Of a DNA stretch of 64,000 bases, positions 40,120 through 47,897 are shown in pieces (the stretch's first letter is position 1; every line of letters begins with the position of its first letter). A program made the position numbers and the translations under genes. The notes under the pieces are model-generated. The model searched no databases and was not told the DNA's origin. It was given only the letters and a program-made list of their open reading frames with translations. The DNA comes from Symbioplanes lichenis (GTDB lineage: Bacteria; Actinomycetota; Actinomycetes; Mycobacteriales; Micromonosporaceae), in contig NZ_JAUZQD010000018.1 of assembly GCF_030709675.1 (NCBI RefSeq), positions 144,637 to 208,636 on the forward strand. Direction: 5' to 3'.

Positions 40120-41076
40120 TCATGCGCGCATCCATTCGCCGAGCACCTCGGAGGCGTCGTTTCGCAGGTCGGCGATCCGATATCCGGGGGCTCGGCGACG
40201 CAGCCTCCGGGCGAGGTCGTCGAGCACAGCCGCGAAGTCCTCGGCAAAGCCCCGCTTCTGCACCGGCAGATCCGCCCGCGCCTCGGCATCGGTGTAGTGG
40301 CGAACAGCAGTGCACACAACCTCGCCCCGATGCAGCGAGAACCGTCCGAGTTCGAGGCGCGGGCGCACGAACGGCTTGGCCCCGGCCACCGACACCGGCC
40401 CGGCTTCGTCATGGAAGTACTCGGCGCCCGGGGCCCGCCCGCTGGCCGGATGACTGAAGTTGAGCCGGATCCCGAGGCTGCCGAAGCCTGGTCCGTACGG
40501 CTTTCCGAGTCGCCGATCGAGCAGATCCCGCAACCGCATGAGCTCCTCGGCGAAGGGCTTGGCCTCCGCCTGGCAGCCGCCGGATCGCACCAGCCGCAAG
40601 GGGTTGGACGCCAATGGGATCCGCTGCGAGGCCAGCCCGGTCACCGGCGCGGCACCGGTCCGCTGAGCGGCGACTCGCCCCGCTTGCTGGCCGCCTCGGT
40701 CAGCATCATCGTTCCGCGCCTTCGCGTTGCCGCTCGCCAGAACCTCAGCGGTGACGCTGTCGCCGGCCGGCACGAACGTGTTGCCCAGCCTCTCCCACCG
40801 CTGGTCGCTGCCGAGCACCACCTCGAACTGCCGATTGCGCAACTGCGTGTAGAAAGCCCCGTTGATCCACCGCTCGGCGAACGCCTCCACGGGCTCCCGC
40901 TCACCCCAGCCGACTACGGCCAGCGCCTCGCAAACCCGCACCAGCCCGTTCCACTCCGCAGCGGTCCGATACTCCCGATACCGATCGAACGCGGCCAGCA
41001 GTTCGCGGGTGTCCCACCCGGAACTGGCCTCCCGCACCTGCTCAACACTCAACTCCCCGAACAGCGCCTCGACCAC
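40120..41076 (-). CDS. Hypothetical protein
   Basis: A 318-residue protein I do not recognise. The start is taken at GTG 41076 (VVEALFGELSVEQVREAS), which has GGAGGGGG about five bases upstream; the longer ORF has an implausible Cys-rich N-terminus. Residues 1-130 look helical with conserved-looking aromatic residues (AEWNGLVRVCEALAVVGWGEREPVEAFAERWINGAFYTQL). A Gly/Ala/Asn-rich linker lies around 125-175. The C-terminal half has an alpha/beta look (IRLNFSHPASG, GRFSLHRGEVVCTAVRHYTD). No signal peptide or transmembrane helix is seen. Convergent with the methyltransferase, seven bases apart. Confidence 0.6.
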   Translation of the reverse strand: MVEALFGELSVEQVREASSGWDTRELLAAFDRYREYRTAAEWNGLVRVCEALAVVGWGEREPVEAFAERWINGAFYTQLRNRQFEVVLGSDQRWERLGNTFVPAGDSVTAEVLASGNAKARNDDADRGGQQAGRVAAQRTGAAPVTGLASQRIPLASNPLRLVRSGGCQAEAKPFAEELMRLRDLLDRRLGKPYGPGFGSLGIRLNFSHPASGRAPGAEYFHDEAGPVSVAGAKPFVRPRLELGRFSLHRGEVVCTAVRHYTDAEARADLPVQKRGFAEDFAAVLDDLARRLRRRAPGYRIADLRNDASEVLGEWMRA

Positions 41077-41376
41077 CGCGCCCCCTCCACCCGCCGACCA
41101 TCCCCAAAGATCAACTCCGGCCGGCCCCAGAAAGACGCGGTACCCAAGACACCACCTCACCAGCGGGCATGCGAGCACGGCACACGGGCACCACGCAGGC
41201 ATGCGGCTTGAAGGTCCCTCTCGGGCACTCGAGACCCGCCAGACCGCCGGAAAGGCTCAACACCACAAACCAGCCCGCCCGAACGCCAACCCCGCCCGAC
41301 TGCCAGGATCCGCCCGAACATGCGGGCAAATCCGCTCAACCGCGAAGGTCCGCCCGGGCGCACAAAGCGATCCCCC
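41077..41376. other. Intergenic region upstream of hypothetical gene
   Basis: A 300-base gap between the start of the hypothetical gene and the rdgB stop codon. The composition is C-rich on the given strand with no credible ORF, no hairpin with a T-run and no clear promoter motif; the region must hold the promoter of the leftward gene. Confidence 0.4.
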
Positions 41377-41991
41377 TCAGCGGGGCAGCTCCTTGGCGAT
41401 AACCTTGGCCAGCTCGCGGAAGGCCTTGCCCCGGTGGCTGATCGCGTCCTTCTCGGCCGGGCTGAGCTCCGCGTTGGTCCGCTCCTGCCCCTCGCCCAGG
41501 AAGATCGGGTCGTAGCCGAAGCCGCCCGTCCCCCGGCGTGCGCGCAGGATGCGGCCCGGCTGGCGGCCCTCGACCAGGTGCTCGCGCCCGTTGGGCAGGA
41601 CCAGGGCGGCCGCGCAGACGAAGGCGCCGCCGCGGTGCTCGTCGGGGACGTCGGAGATCTGGCCCAGGAGCAGGTCGAGGTTGGCGTTGTCGTCGCCGTG
41701 GCGGCCCGACCAGCGGGCGCTGAAGACGCCGGGCATGCCGTTGAGAGCGTCGACGGCGATGCCGGAGTCGTCGGCCACCGTCGGCAGGCCCGTGCGGGAG
41801 GCGCCCTCGCGGGCCTTGATCAGGGCATTTTCCCCGAATGTCAGGCCGGTCTCGGGGACGTCGGGATAGTCGGGGAAGTCGCCGAGGCCGACCAGCTCCA
41901 CGCCGCCGAGGCCGAGCGACGCGTCGAGGATGCGCTGGAGCTCGACGAGCTTCTTCTTGTTGCCGGTGGCCAGCAGCAGGCGGGCGCTCAT
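41377..41991 (-). CDS. rdgB: XTP/dITP diphosphatase (RdgB/HAM1)
   Basis: A 204-residue pyrophosphatase that hydrolyses non-canonical purine triphosphates (XTP, dITP) to monophosphates, keeping them out of DNA. Signatures are LLLATGNKKKLVELQRIL, ETGLTFGENALIKAR, TVADDSGIAVDALNGMPGVFSARW and GTGGFGYDPIFLG, ending SHRGKAFREL. It starts at ATG 41991 and overlaps the rph stop (ATGA), matching the conserved rph-rdgB pairing (Rv1340-Rv1341 in M. tuberculosis). Confidence 0.97.
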   Translation of the reverse strand: MSARLLLATGNKKKLVELQRILDASLGLGGVELVGLGDFPDYPDVPETGLTFGENALIKAREGASRTGLPTVADDSGIAVDALNGMPGVFSARWSGRHGDDNANLDLLLGQISDVPDEHRGGAFVCAAALVLPNGREHLVEGRQPGRILRARRGTGGFGYDPIFLGEGQERTNAELSPAEKDAISHRGKAFRELAKVIAKELPR

Positions 41992-42716
41992 GACGCCAGC
42001 GCCTTCTGCTGGGCGGCCGCCAGCTCCGCGCAGCCCAGGACGCCGAGGTCGAGCAGGTCGTCGAGCTGGCCGCGGTTGAAGATGCCGGCCTCCCCTGTGC
42101 CCTGCACCTCGACGAAGTCGCCGTCGCCGGTGCAGACGACGTTCATGTCCACCTCGGCGGCGACATCCTCCTCGTACATGAGGTCGAGGCGGGGCTCGCC
42201 CGCGATGACGCCGACGCTGACCGCCTGGATGGAGCGGTGGAGCACGGCGGCCGGCTTGCCGGCGAGGGACTTGCGGTCGGCGAGCCAGCTCACCGCGTCG
42301 TGCAGCGCCACGTAGGCGCCGGTGATCGCGGCGGTGCGGGTGCCGCCGTCGGCCTGCAGCACGTCGCAGTCGAGGACGATGGAATTCTCCCCGAGGGCCT
42401 TGAGGTCGATGCTGGCCCGGAGGCTGCGCCCGATCAGCCGGGAGATCTCCTGGGTGCGGCCGCCGACCTTGCCCTTGACGCTCTCGCGGTCGCCGCGGGT
42501 GTTCGTCGCGCGGGGCAGCATCGAATATTCGGCCGTGAGCCAGCCCAGGCCGGATCCCTTGCGCCAGCGCGGCACGCCCTCGGTGACGCTCGCCGTGCAG
42601 AGCACGCGCGTGTTCCCGAACTCGACGAGCACGGATCCCTCGGGATGCATGCTCCACCTGCGGGTCAGGGTCACGGGACGGAGTTGATCCGGCGCTCGGC
42701 CGTCGGGACGGGACAT
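41988..42716 (-). CDS. rph: Ribonuclease PH
   Basis: A 242-residue phosphate-dependent 3'-5' exoribonuclease involved in trimming tRNA precursors. It begins MSRPDGRAPDQLRPVTLTRRW, with the typical GSVLVEFGNTRVLCTASV, PRWRKGSGLGWLTAEYSMLPRATNTR, GRTQEISRLIGRSLRA, LDCDVLQADGGTRTAAITGAYVAL and LMYEEDVAAEVDMNVV. All the RNase PH active-site regions are present. It is upstream of rdgB with an ATGA overlap. Two DnaA-box-like 9-mers lie 50-90 bases upstream of the start. Confidence 0.98.
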   Translation of the reverse strand: MSRPDGRAPDQLRPVTLTRRWSMHPEGSVLVEFGNTRVLCTASVTEGVPRWRKGSGLGWLTAEYSMLPRATNTRGDRESVKGKVGGRTQEISRLIGRSLRASIDLKALGENSIVLDCDVLQADGGTRTAAITGAYVALHDAVSWLADRKSLAGKPAAVLHRSIQAVSVGVIAGEPRLDLMYEEDVAAEVDMNVVCTGDGDFVEVQGTGEAGIFNRGQLDDLLDLGVLGCAELAAAQQKALAS

Positions 42717-42768
42717 GGCAAAGAGCCTAGGCCGATGAGGAGCACTCCGCCGCGCCGGGTGCCCGTCC

Positions 42769-42807
42769 TGTGGATAACTTGCCGGGCCGGCTGCAGCCTG
42801 TGGATAA
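42769..42807. promoter_or_regulatory. Pair of DnaA-box-like 9-mers
   Basis: The 9-mer TGTGGATAA (the complement of TTATCCACA, the consensus DnaA box) occurs at 42769-42777 and 42799-42807, 30 bases apart and in the same orientation. Each is embedded in a copy of a longer CCTGTGGATAACTT(G/T)CCGGG repeat. The pair lies upstream of rph. Confidence 0.6.
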
Positions 42808-42889
42808 CTTTCCGGGCCCCGCACCGATTCCTGCTAGACCTGACGCACCGAACGGCACGAAGGAGACGGCCATGAAGCAGGAATCGATG

Positions 42890-44146
42890 TCAGGCCCGGT
42901 TGTTGGAGGCGCTCGCCCACACGTCGGTGGCGGCGGCGATGACTGCCGGGACAGCAGGCCTGAGCGTACGAGCGGTCTGGCGGGCCGGCATCGTCGGCGG
43001 CCGCAGCGTCGGCTGGGCGCCGTGCGCGCGCAGGAATCCCTCGACGGCCTGGGGCCACCCGAAGAGCTCGGCGCGCGCTCGGGCCGCGGCGCGGCGCTCG
43101 TTCTCGGGGCGGTCCATCAGCTTGGTGACGCCGTCCGCGAAGCCGTCCGGGGTGCCCGGCACGGCCAGCCCCGCGGAGCCGACGACCTCGGGCAGGGCGC
43201 TGGCGTCGTTGACCACGACCGGCGTGCCGCAGGCGAGCGCCTCGAGAGCGGCCAGGCCGAAGGTCTCGATCGGGCCGGGCGCGACGGCGACGTCCGCGCT
43301 GGCCAGCAGCGCGGCGACCGCGTCCCGGTCGGCGATGTGGCCCGCGAAACGGACCGGCAGGCGGGCGGAGCGATAGGCCAGCGAGGTGCGCCGGGCACCG
43401 TCACCCGCGATGACGAGTACGGCGGGCACCTTGGCCGCGCGCAGGGCGGCGACCGCGTCCACGGCGAGCTCGGGGCGCTTGTCCGCGGAAAGCCGGCTGC
43501 AGAAGACGACGAGGAGCTCGTCCGGCCGGGCATACTGCTCGCGGACGGCGGGGTCCCGGCGGCTCGGGTGGAACTGGCGCAGGTTCACGCCGAGCGGGAT
43601 CTCCGTCAGGTTGGGCACTCCGAGCCGGCGGAACTCGGCCGCGGCGAAGGCCGTCGTGCAGACGATCTGGTCGAAGGTCTCGGCAGTGCGCTCGTTGAGC
43701 CGGTCGGCGAGCGAGTCGCGGTGCGGCATGCCCCACACGCCGAGCAGGCCGGCCAGGCTCTCGTGGGAGACCATCATCGAGCCGACGCCGCGCTCGCGGG
43801 CCCAGCGGCCGGTCCAGCCCAGCGTGGAGCGGTCGGAGACCTCGATGCGGTCCGGGGCCAGGTCGTCGAGCAGCTTGCTGAGCTGGCGCCGGCCGGCGAG
43901 GACCCGATAGCCGCCCGTCCGGGGCAGCCGCTGACCGGGGAGCGTGATCACGCGCCCCTGCTCGGTCATCACGTCGGAGTGTTCCTTGCCCGGCACGATC
44001 AGAATGGGCCAGTGCCCGGCGCGCAGATAGCCCTCGCCGAGGTGGCGCAGGGCGGTCCGCAGACCGCCGGAGCGGGGTGAGACGAAGTTCGCCAGTCGGA
44101 CGATGCGCAGTCCACGGGACCGCGCGGCCGATGGTCGACCGGTCAT
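42890..44146 (-). CDS. Family 4 glycosyltransferase (GT-B)
   Basis: A 418-residue retaining glycosyltransferase, starting at ATG 44146 with GGAG upstream. The N-domain starts LRIVRLANFVSPRSGGLRTALRHLGEGYLRAGH, a start shared with mannosyltransferases such as PimC/MgtA-type proteins. The C-domain holds VVFCSRLSADKRPELAVDAV, the donor-binding AGHIADRDAVAALLASADVAVAPGPIETFGLAALEALACGTPVVV (E-x7-E motif). It probably adds a mannose or related sugar to a phosphoinositide or lipoglycan. It sits between rph and the MBL gene, where M. tuberculosis Rv1339-Rv1340 are adjacent, so it appears inserted. The last ~40 residues are low complexity. Confidence 0.88.
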   Translation of the reverse strand: MTGRPSAARSRGLRIVRLANFVSPRSGGLRTALRHLGEGYLRAGHWPILIVPGKEHSDVMTEQGRVITLPGQRLPRTGGYRVLAGRRQLSKLLDDLAPDRIEVSDRSTLGWTGRWARERGVGSMMVSHESLAGLLGVWGMPHRDSLADRLNERTAETFDQIVCTTAFAAAEFRRLGVPNLTEIPLGVNLRQFHPSRRDPAVREQYARPDELLVVFCSRLSADKRPELAVDAVAALRAAKVPAVLVIAGDGARRTSLAYRSARLPVRFAGHIADRDAVAALLASADVAVAPGPIETFGLAALEALACGTPVVVNDASALPEVVGSAGLAVPGTPDGFADGVTKLMDRPENERRAAARARAELFGWPQAVEGFLRAHGAQPTLRPPTMPARQTARTLRPAVPAVIAAATDVWASASNNRA

Positions 44147-44209
44147 GCAGGGCACTCCAAGATCACTATCGAAACCCGATGGTGCGCTGGTGCCGCCCCC
44201 TCGGCAAGC

Positions 44210-44956
44210 TCACAGATCGTAGCGGGCGCCCGGACGGACGACCTCCACCGGACCCGCGAAAGCCGCGGTCGCCGCCTCCACAGTAGATGCCTCCGAGCCC
44301 CACGCGGGCACCAGATGGGTCAGCAGGAGCCGCCGCACATCGGCCTTGGTGGCCGCCTCGCCGGCTTCGCTGCCGGTCAGGTGCAGGTCAGGCGGGTTGG
44401 GCCGGCCGTCGAGGTAACTCGCCTCACACAGGAAGAGATCCGCGCCCTGAGCCAGGCGCAGGAGGGAGTCGCAGGGAGCCGTGTCCGACGAGTAGGCGAG
44501 GACGTGTCCGTTGTGCTCGACGCGGACGCCGTAGGTCTCGATCGGATGGTTGACGCGGTCGGCCGTCACCGTGAAGGGGCCGATCGGGAAGGTGCCGGGC
44601 TGCAGGCCGTAGAACGTGTAGACGTCGTCGACCGGCTCGTTCTCCGAGCTGTAGGCGGCGGAGATCCGCTCGGCGGCGCCCATCGGGGCATAGACCGGCA
44701 GCGGCGGCAGCGGGCCCCCGGGTGAGTAACGCCGCACGACCACATAGGTACACGCGTCGAGCATGTGATCGCAGTGGAGGTGGGTGAGCAGAATCGCGTC
44801 GACCGCATCGATCGATGCATATCGTTGGAGTGCCGTCAGGGAGCCCGATCCGAAATCGATCAAGAGCCGGAAACCCTCGGCCTCGACAAGGTAGGCGGAA
44901 CAGGCCGACTCGGGGCCGGGAAAACTGCCGGCACAGCCGAGAACGGTCAGTCGCAT
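44210..44956 (-). CDS. Metallo-beta-lactamase-fold hydrolase (Rv1339-like)
   Basis: A 248-residue MBL-fold protein of the RNase Z/phosphodiesterase-like subgroup. Metal-binding motif THLHCDH lies at residues 58-64, with later ligands in SSDTAPCD and LLLTHLVP. The start is MRLTVLGCAGSFPGPESACSAYLVEAEG. Synteny with rph, rdgB and the cysM cluster makes it the counterpart of M. tuberculosis Rv1339, for which cyclic-nucleotide phosphodiesterase activity has been reported. That activity is plausible here, but phosphodiesterase specificity is not readable from sequence alone. Confidence 0.9.
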   Translation of the reverse strand: MRLTVLGCAGSFPGPESACSAYLVEAEGFRLLIDFGSGSLTALQRYASIDAVDAILLTHLHCDHMLDACTYVVVRRYSPGGPLPPLPVYAPMGAAERISAAYSSENEPVDDVYTFYGLQPGTFPIGPFTVTADRVNHPIETYGVRVEHNGHVLAYSSDTAPCDSLLRLAQGADLFLCEASYLDGRPNPPDLHLTGSEAGEAATKADVRRLLLTHLVPAWGSEASTVEAATAAFAGPVEVVRPGARYDL

Positions 44957-45218
44957 AGGGGTCCCTCTGGTTCACGCTCGGTCGTTCACAGCACCGCCGA
45001 CCGACCCCTGGCGGAGCGAGCGGAGCGGGCAATCTCGCTGCGCAGCCTACGCCGGGACCAGCGCGTCACGTAAACGTCTGATCGATTTGTCGCTAAATCG
45101 ACAACCTATGTCACAGGCGCCGTGAGCTGGGTCATTTTCGGTCGCGTTACGCCTCGTGAGTCGCATCCGTTGCTCATTGTGTGAGGAGACAAGAACGGAC
45201 AAATCGGAGGGCTACCCA
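44957..45218. other. Divergent promoter region between MBL and membrane protein genes
   Basis: A 262-base region between two divergently oriented genes. It contains an AT-richer patch at 45070-45180 and a perfect inverted repeat (listed separately). No other gene is evident. Confidence 0.5.
45084..45104. promoter_or_regulatory. Candidate operator palindrome
   Basis: TTGTCG at 45087-45092 is mirrored by CGACAA at 45099-45104 with a six-base spacer, and an overlapping GATTT/AAATC pair (45084-45088, 45095-45099) adds to the symmetry. This looks like a repressor-binding site for the gene starting at 45219 or its divergent neighbour. Confidence 0.45.
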
Positions 45219-45641
45219 GTGACGACTACGGACGTGGACGAAACGACGCGCGCGCGAGAGGTGAGGGCACCGGAGGTCGTCCCGTTCGGCTGGGAGCCCA
45301 CCCGGTCCATCGCGCCGGACGTGTCCGACGCGGAAGCGCGCTTTCGGTTTCCGGCCGCCGACGACCCGACGCCCGGCAACCGGCGGCTGCTGACGATGTC
45401 GATCTACGCACTCTTTCTCGGCCTCGGCGGGGTCGGCATCGGCGTCCGGGGCATGGTGTCGCAGATCGGCGGCGGGGTGCCCGTCTGGTACACGGGGGTG
45501 CTCGCCCTGCTCGGCCTGGTGAGCGTGGCGCTGGCGGTGGGCGGCTACCTGTCGATCCACCGGCGGACGCTGCCGTGGGTGCTGCTGCTGGGCGCCGCGG
45601 TGCCACTGATCGCGGACATCATGCTCGCCGTCGCCTACTGA
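45219..45641 (+). CDS. Three-helix membrane protein, unknown function
   Basis: A 140-residue protein starting at GTG 45219, with GGAGG eight bases upstream (VTTTDVDETTRAREVR). The first 60 residues are soluble and acidic (ending PAADDPTPGNRRLL). Three transmembrane helices follow, roughly residues 62-82, 93-113 and 119-139, ending LIADIMLAVAY. No recognised domain. It lies in the position occupied by murI and a rhomboid gene in the corresponding M. tuberculosis region. Role unknown. Confidence 0.65.
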   Translation: MTTTDVDETTRAREVRAPEVVPFGWEPTRSIAPDVSDAEARFRFPAADDPTPGNRRLLTMSIYALFLGLGGVGIGVRGMVSQIGGGVPVWYTGVLALLGLVSVALAVGGYLSIHRRTLPWVLLLGAAVPLIADIMLAVAY

Positions 45642-45961
45642 CACCACCCCGCGGCAGACGTCCCACGGAGAAGCCGGCAACGGGAGAGCACGCGCGACTC
45701 CGGCCGGAACGAGGGCAACGCCGGGCGAGAGGGCGCGGCCAAGGACGGCGAGACGGCAGCGCTAGAAAAGAGGGCACGGCGGCGAGACGGCAGCGCTGGG
45801 AAAGAGGGCACGGCGGCGAGACGCCAGCGACGAAAAAGAAGGCGCGGCGGCGAGAAGGCGGCGAAGGAAAAGGGGGCGGGCCGCCAGGGGTCAGGGAAGG
45901 TCCCTGCGTCGGCGGGGAGAGCGGCGACGGGGCAGCGCGAAGCCGCCCCGTCCGGTGGGCG
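45642..45961. other. Repeat-bearing intergenic region downstream of cysM
   Basis: A 320-base gap where the membrane protein gene and cysM converge. It holds four ~34-bp tandem repeats and otherwise A/G-rich sequence on the given strand. I see no gene and no classic terminator. Confidence 0.5.
45729..45871. repeat. Four ~34-bp tandem repeats
   Basis: Units at 45729-45769 (41 bp, with a seven-base insertion), 45770-45803, 45804-45837 and 45838-45871. The consensus begins GAGGGCACGGCGGCGAGACG and ends in AAA. Divergence increases toward cysM. Confidence 0.8.
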
Positions 45962-46927
45962 TCAGGCCCAGAGCTGGCCCTCGAGGGCATCCTCGGCGTC
46001 GGAGAGGGTGCCGCCATAGGCTCCGGTGGAGAGGTATTTCCAGCCGCCGTCGCAGACCACGAAGGCCACGTCGGCCGGCTTGCCCTGCTTGACCGCCTCG
46101 TGGGCGACGGCCAGGGCGGCGTGCAGGATGGCGCCGGTGGAGAAGCCGGCGAAGATGCCCTCCACGTCCACCAGCTGGCGGGTGCGCAGGACGGCGTCGC
46201 GGGTGCCCACCGAGAAGCGGCGGGACAGGACCGTGGCGTCGTAGAGCTCGGGGACGTAGCCCTCGTCGATGTTGCGGAGGCCGTAGACCAGCTCGCCGTA
46301 ACGGGGTTCCGCGGCGACGATCTGAATGCCTTCGATCTTCTCGCGGAGGTAGCGCCCGGTGCCCATGAGGGTGCCGGTGGTGCCCAGGCCCGCCACGAAG
46401 TGGGTGATCGTGGGCAGGTCGCGCACCAGCTCGGGACCGGTCGTCTCGTAGTGGGCGCGGGCGTTGGCCGGGTTGCCGTACTGGAAGAGCATGACCCAGT
46501 CGGGGTGCTCCTCCGCGATCTGCTTGGCGGTGGCGACGGCCTGGTTGGAGCCGCCCGCGGCCGGTGAGAAGATGATCTCGGCGCCGTACATGCGGAGGAG
46601 CTGGACGCGCTCGGCGGAGACGTTCTCCGGCATCACGCAGACCAGGCGGTAGCCGCGGAGCTTGGCCACCATGGCCAGCGAGATGCCCGTGTTGCCGCTG
46701 GTCGGTTCGAGGATCGTGTCGCCGGGGCGCAGCTTGCCGGACTCCTCGGCCTCGCGAACCATGTACATCGCGGCCCGGTCCTTGATGCTGCCGGTCGGGT
46801 TGCGGTCCTCGAGCTTGGCCCAGAGCCGCACCGGCGGTGCCCCCTCGGGCACCGTCGGCGACAGGCGGGGCAGGCCGATGAGCGGCGTGCCCCCGCAGGC
46901 GTCCAGCAGGCTCTCGAAGCGAGCCAT
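45962..46927 (-). CDS. cysM: CysO-dependent O-phosphoserine cysteine synthase
   Basis: A 321-residue PLP enzyme. The PLP Schiff-base lysine is Lys49 in NPTGSIKDRAA, and the substrate loop TSGNTG lies at 75-80. GLGTTGTLMG and GFSTGAILHAA bind the cofactor phosphate. Its partners identify it as the M. tuberculosis CysM type, which uses O-phospho-L-serine and the CysO thiocarboxylate as sulfur donor rather than free sulfide. The start is ATG 46927, five bases after the cysO stop. The result is CysO carrying a C-terminal cysteine. Confidence 0.95.
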   Translation of the reverse strand: MARFESLLDACGGTPLIGLPRLSPTVPEGAPPVRLWAKLEDRNPTGSIKDRAAMYMVREAEESGKLRPGDTILEPTSGNTGISLAMVAKLRGYRLVCVMPENVSAERVQLLRMYGAEIIFSPAAGGSNQAVATAKQIAEEHPDWVMLFQYGNPANARAHYETTGPELVRDLPTITHFVAGLGTTGTLMGTGRYLREKIEGIQIVAAEPRYGELVYGLRNIDEGYVPELYDATVLSRRFSVGTRDAVLRTRQLVDVEGIFAGFSTGAILHAALAVAHEAVKQGKPADVAFVVCDGGWKYLSTGAYGGTLSDAEDALEGQLWA

Positions 46928-46932
46928 GACGA

Positions 46933-47247
46933 TTACTTCCCGAGCAGGGCCGCGGCAGCGGCGAAGCCCAGGGCACCCCCGGCGACGGCCGGGAGGATCG
47001 TGACGGAGTCGCCGTCCTTGACCGGGGCCTCGAGGGCACCGAGGAAGCGGACGTCCTCGTCGTTGACGTAGATGTTGACGAACCGGTGCAGGCCACCCTC
47101 GGGGGTGATCAGCCGGCCCTTGAGCCCGTTGTGCTGGGCGTCCAGATTGTCGATCAGACCGGACAGGGTCTCACCGGAGCCCTCGACGACCTTCGCGCCG
47201 CCGGTGTAGCTGCGCAGGATGGTCGGAACGCGAACTTCGACAGCCAT
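46933..47247 (-). CDS. cysO: Sulfur-carrier protein CysO with C-terminal extension
   Basis: A 104-residue ubiquitin-like (ThiS/MoaD) protein. The core follows mycobacterial CysO: VEVRVPTILRSYTGG, HRFVNIYVNDEDVRFL and VTILPAVAGG. CysO must end in the reactive Gly-Gly, which is adenylated and converted to a thiocarboxylate before CysM uses it. Here Gly90-Gly91 is followed by 13 more residues (ALGFAAAAALLGK), with an in-frame TAA and no sign of sequencing error. A maturation cleavage is therefore expected. It lies five bases upstream of cysM. Confidence 0.95.
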   Translation of the reverse strand: MAVEVRVPTILRSYTGGAKVVEGSGETLSGLIDNLDAQHNGLKGRLITPEGGLHRFVNIYVNDEDVRFLGALEAPVKDGDSVTILPAVAGGALGFAAAAALLGK

Positions 47248-47279
47248 GATGCGGTAACTCCTAGCAGAAGTGAGTCAAG

Positions 47280-47354
47280 ATGTTCGGGAAACGGTCTGCG
47301 GACGAGCGCTCAGCGACACTCGTAGTAGACCGACGCGGGGCTCTGCCCGAACAT
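47280..47354. promoter_or_regulatory. Inverted repeat between mec and cysO
   Basis: ATGTTCGGG (47280-47288) and its perfect complement CCCGAACAT (47346-47354) flank a 57-base interval in the gap between mec and cysO. It could be a paired operator or the base stem of an RNA structure controlling cysO-cysM. Confidence 0.4.
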
Positions 47355-47389
47355 GTACGACTGGACGGCATGCCCGTCAGCACTCGTGC

Positions 47390-47812
47390 TCACGCGTCCA
47401 CCGTCGCATCCACGATGTTGACCTCTTCCTCGGTCACCACACCGTCCACGATACGGAACGAGCGGATCTCTTCGGCGTCGGGCTCGCGGGTCGAGACCAG
47501 CACGTAGTGGGCGCCCGGCTCGCCGGCGAACTTGACGTCCGTGCGGGACGGGTAGGCCTCGGTCGCCGTGTGCGAGTGGTAGATGACGACCGGCTCCTCG
47601 TCGTTGTCGTCCATCTCGCGCCAGACGCGCAGCTGCTCCATCGAGTCGAACTCGTAGAAGGTCATCGACCGCGCCGCATTGTCCATGGCGATGTGCCGCG
47701 TCGGCAGGTCGCTGCCGGCCGGGCCGGCGACGACGCCGCAGGCCTCGTCGGGGTGGTCCCGGCGGGCGTGGGCGACGATCGCGGAGACGATCGCACTGTC
47801 AATGGTCAGCAC
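47390..47812 (-). CDS. mec: CysO-cysteine hydrolase (JAMM metalloprotease)
   Basis: A 140-residue JAMM/MPN+ zinc peptidase, homologue of M. tuberculosis Mec+ (Rv1334). The motif is complete: Glu23 in DEACGVVAG, His79 and His81 in IYHSHT, Ser89 and Asp92 in AYPSRTD. It releases cysteine from the CysO-cysteine adduct, completing the pathway with CysO and CysM. Here it is also the obvious candidate for removing the CysO tail. Start is GTG 47812 (VLTIDSAIVS); GTG 47821 is close. A 142-base gap separates it from cysO, more than in mycobacteria. Confidence 0.94.
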   Translation of the reverse strand: MLTIDSAIVSAIVAHARRDHPDEACGVVAGPAGSDLPTRHIAMDNAARSMTFYEFDSMEQLRVWREMDDNDEEPVVIYHSHTATEAYPSRTDVKFAGEPGAHYVLVSTREPDAEEIRSFRIVDGVVTEEEVNIVDATVDA

Positions 47813-47897
47813 GCCGTTCACATTACCGTGACGACGAGCTGTACCGGGCGTGGCAGTGGTCACGGCTAAAGCGGGCCCACGGGGGTAGCCCAGGACC

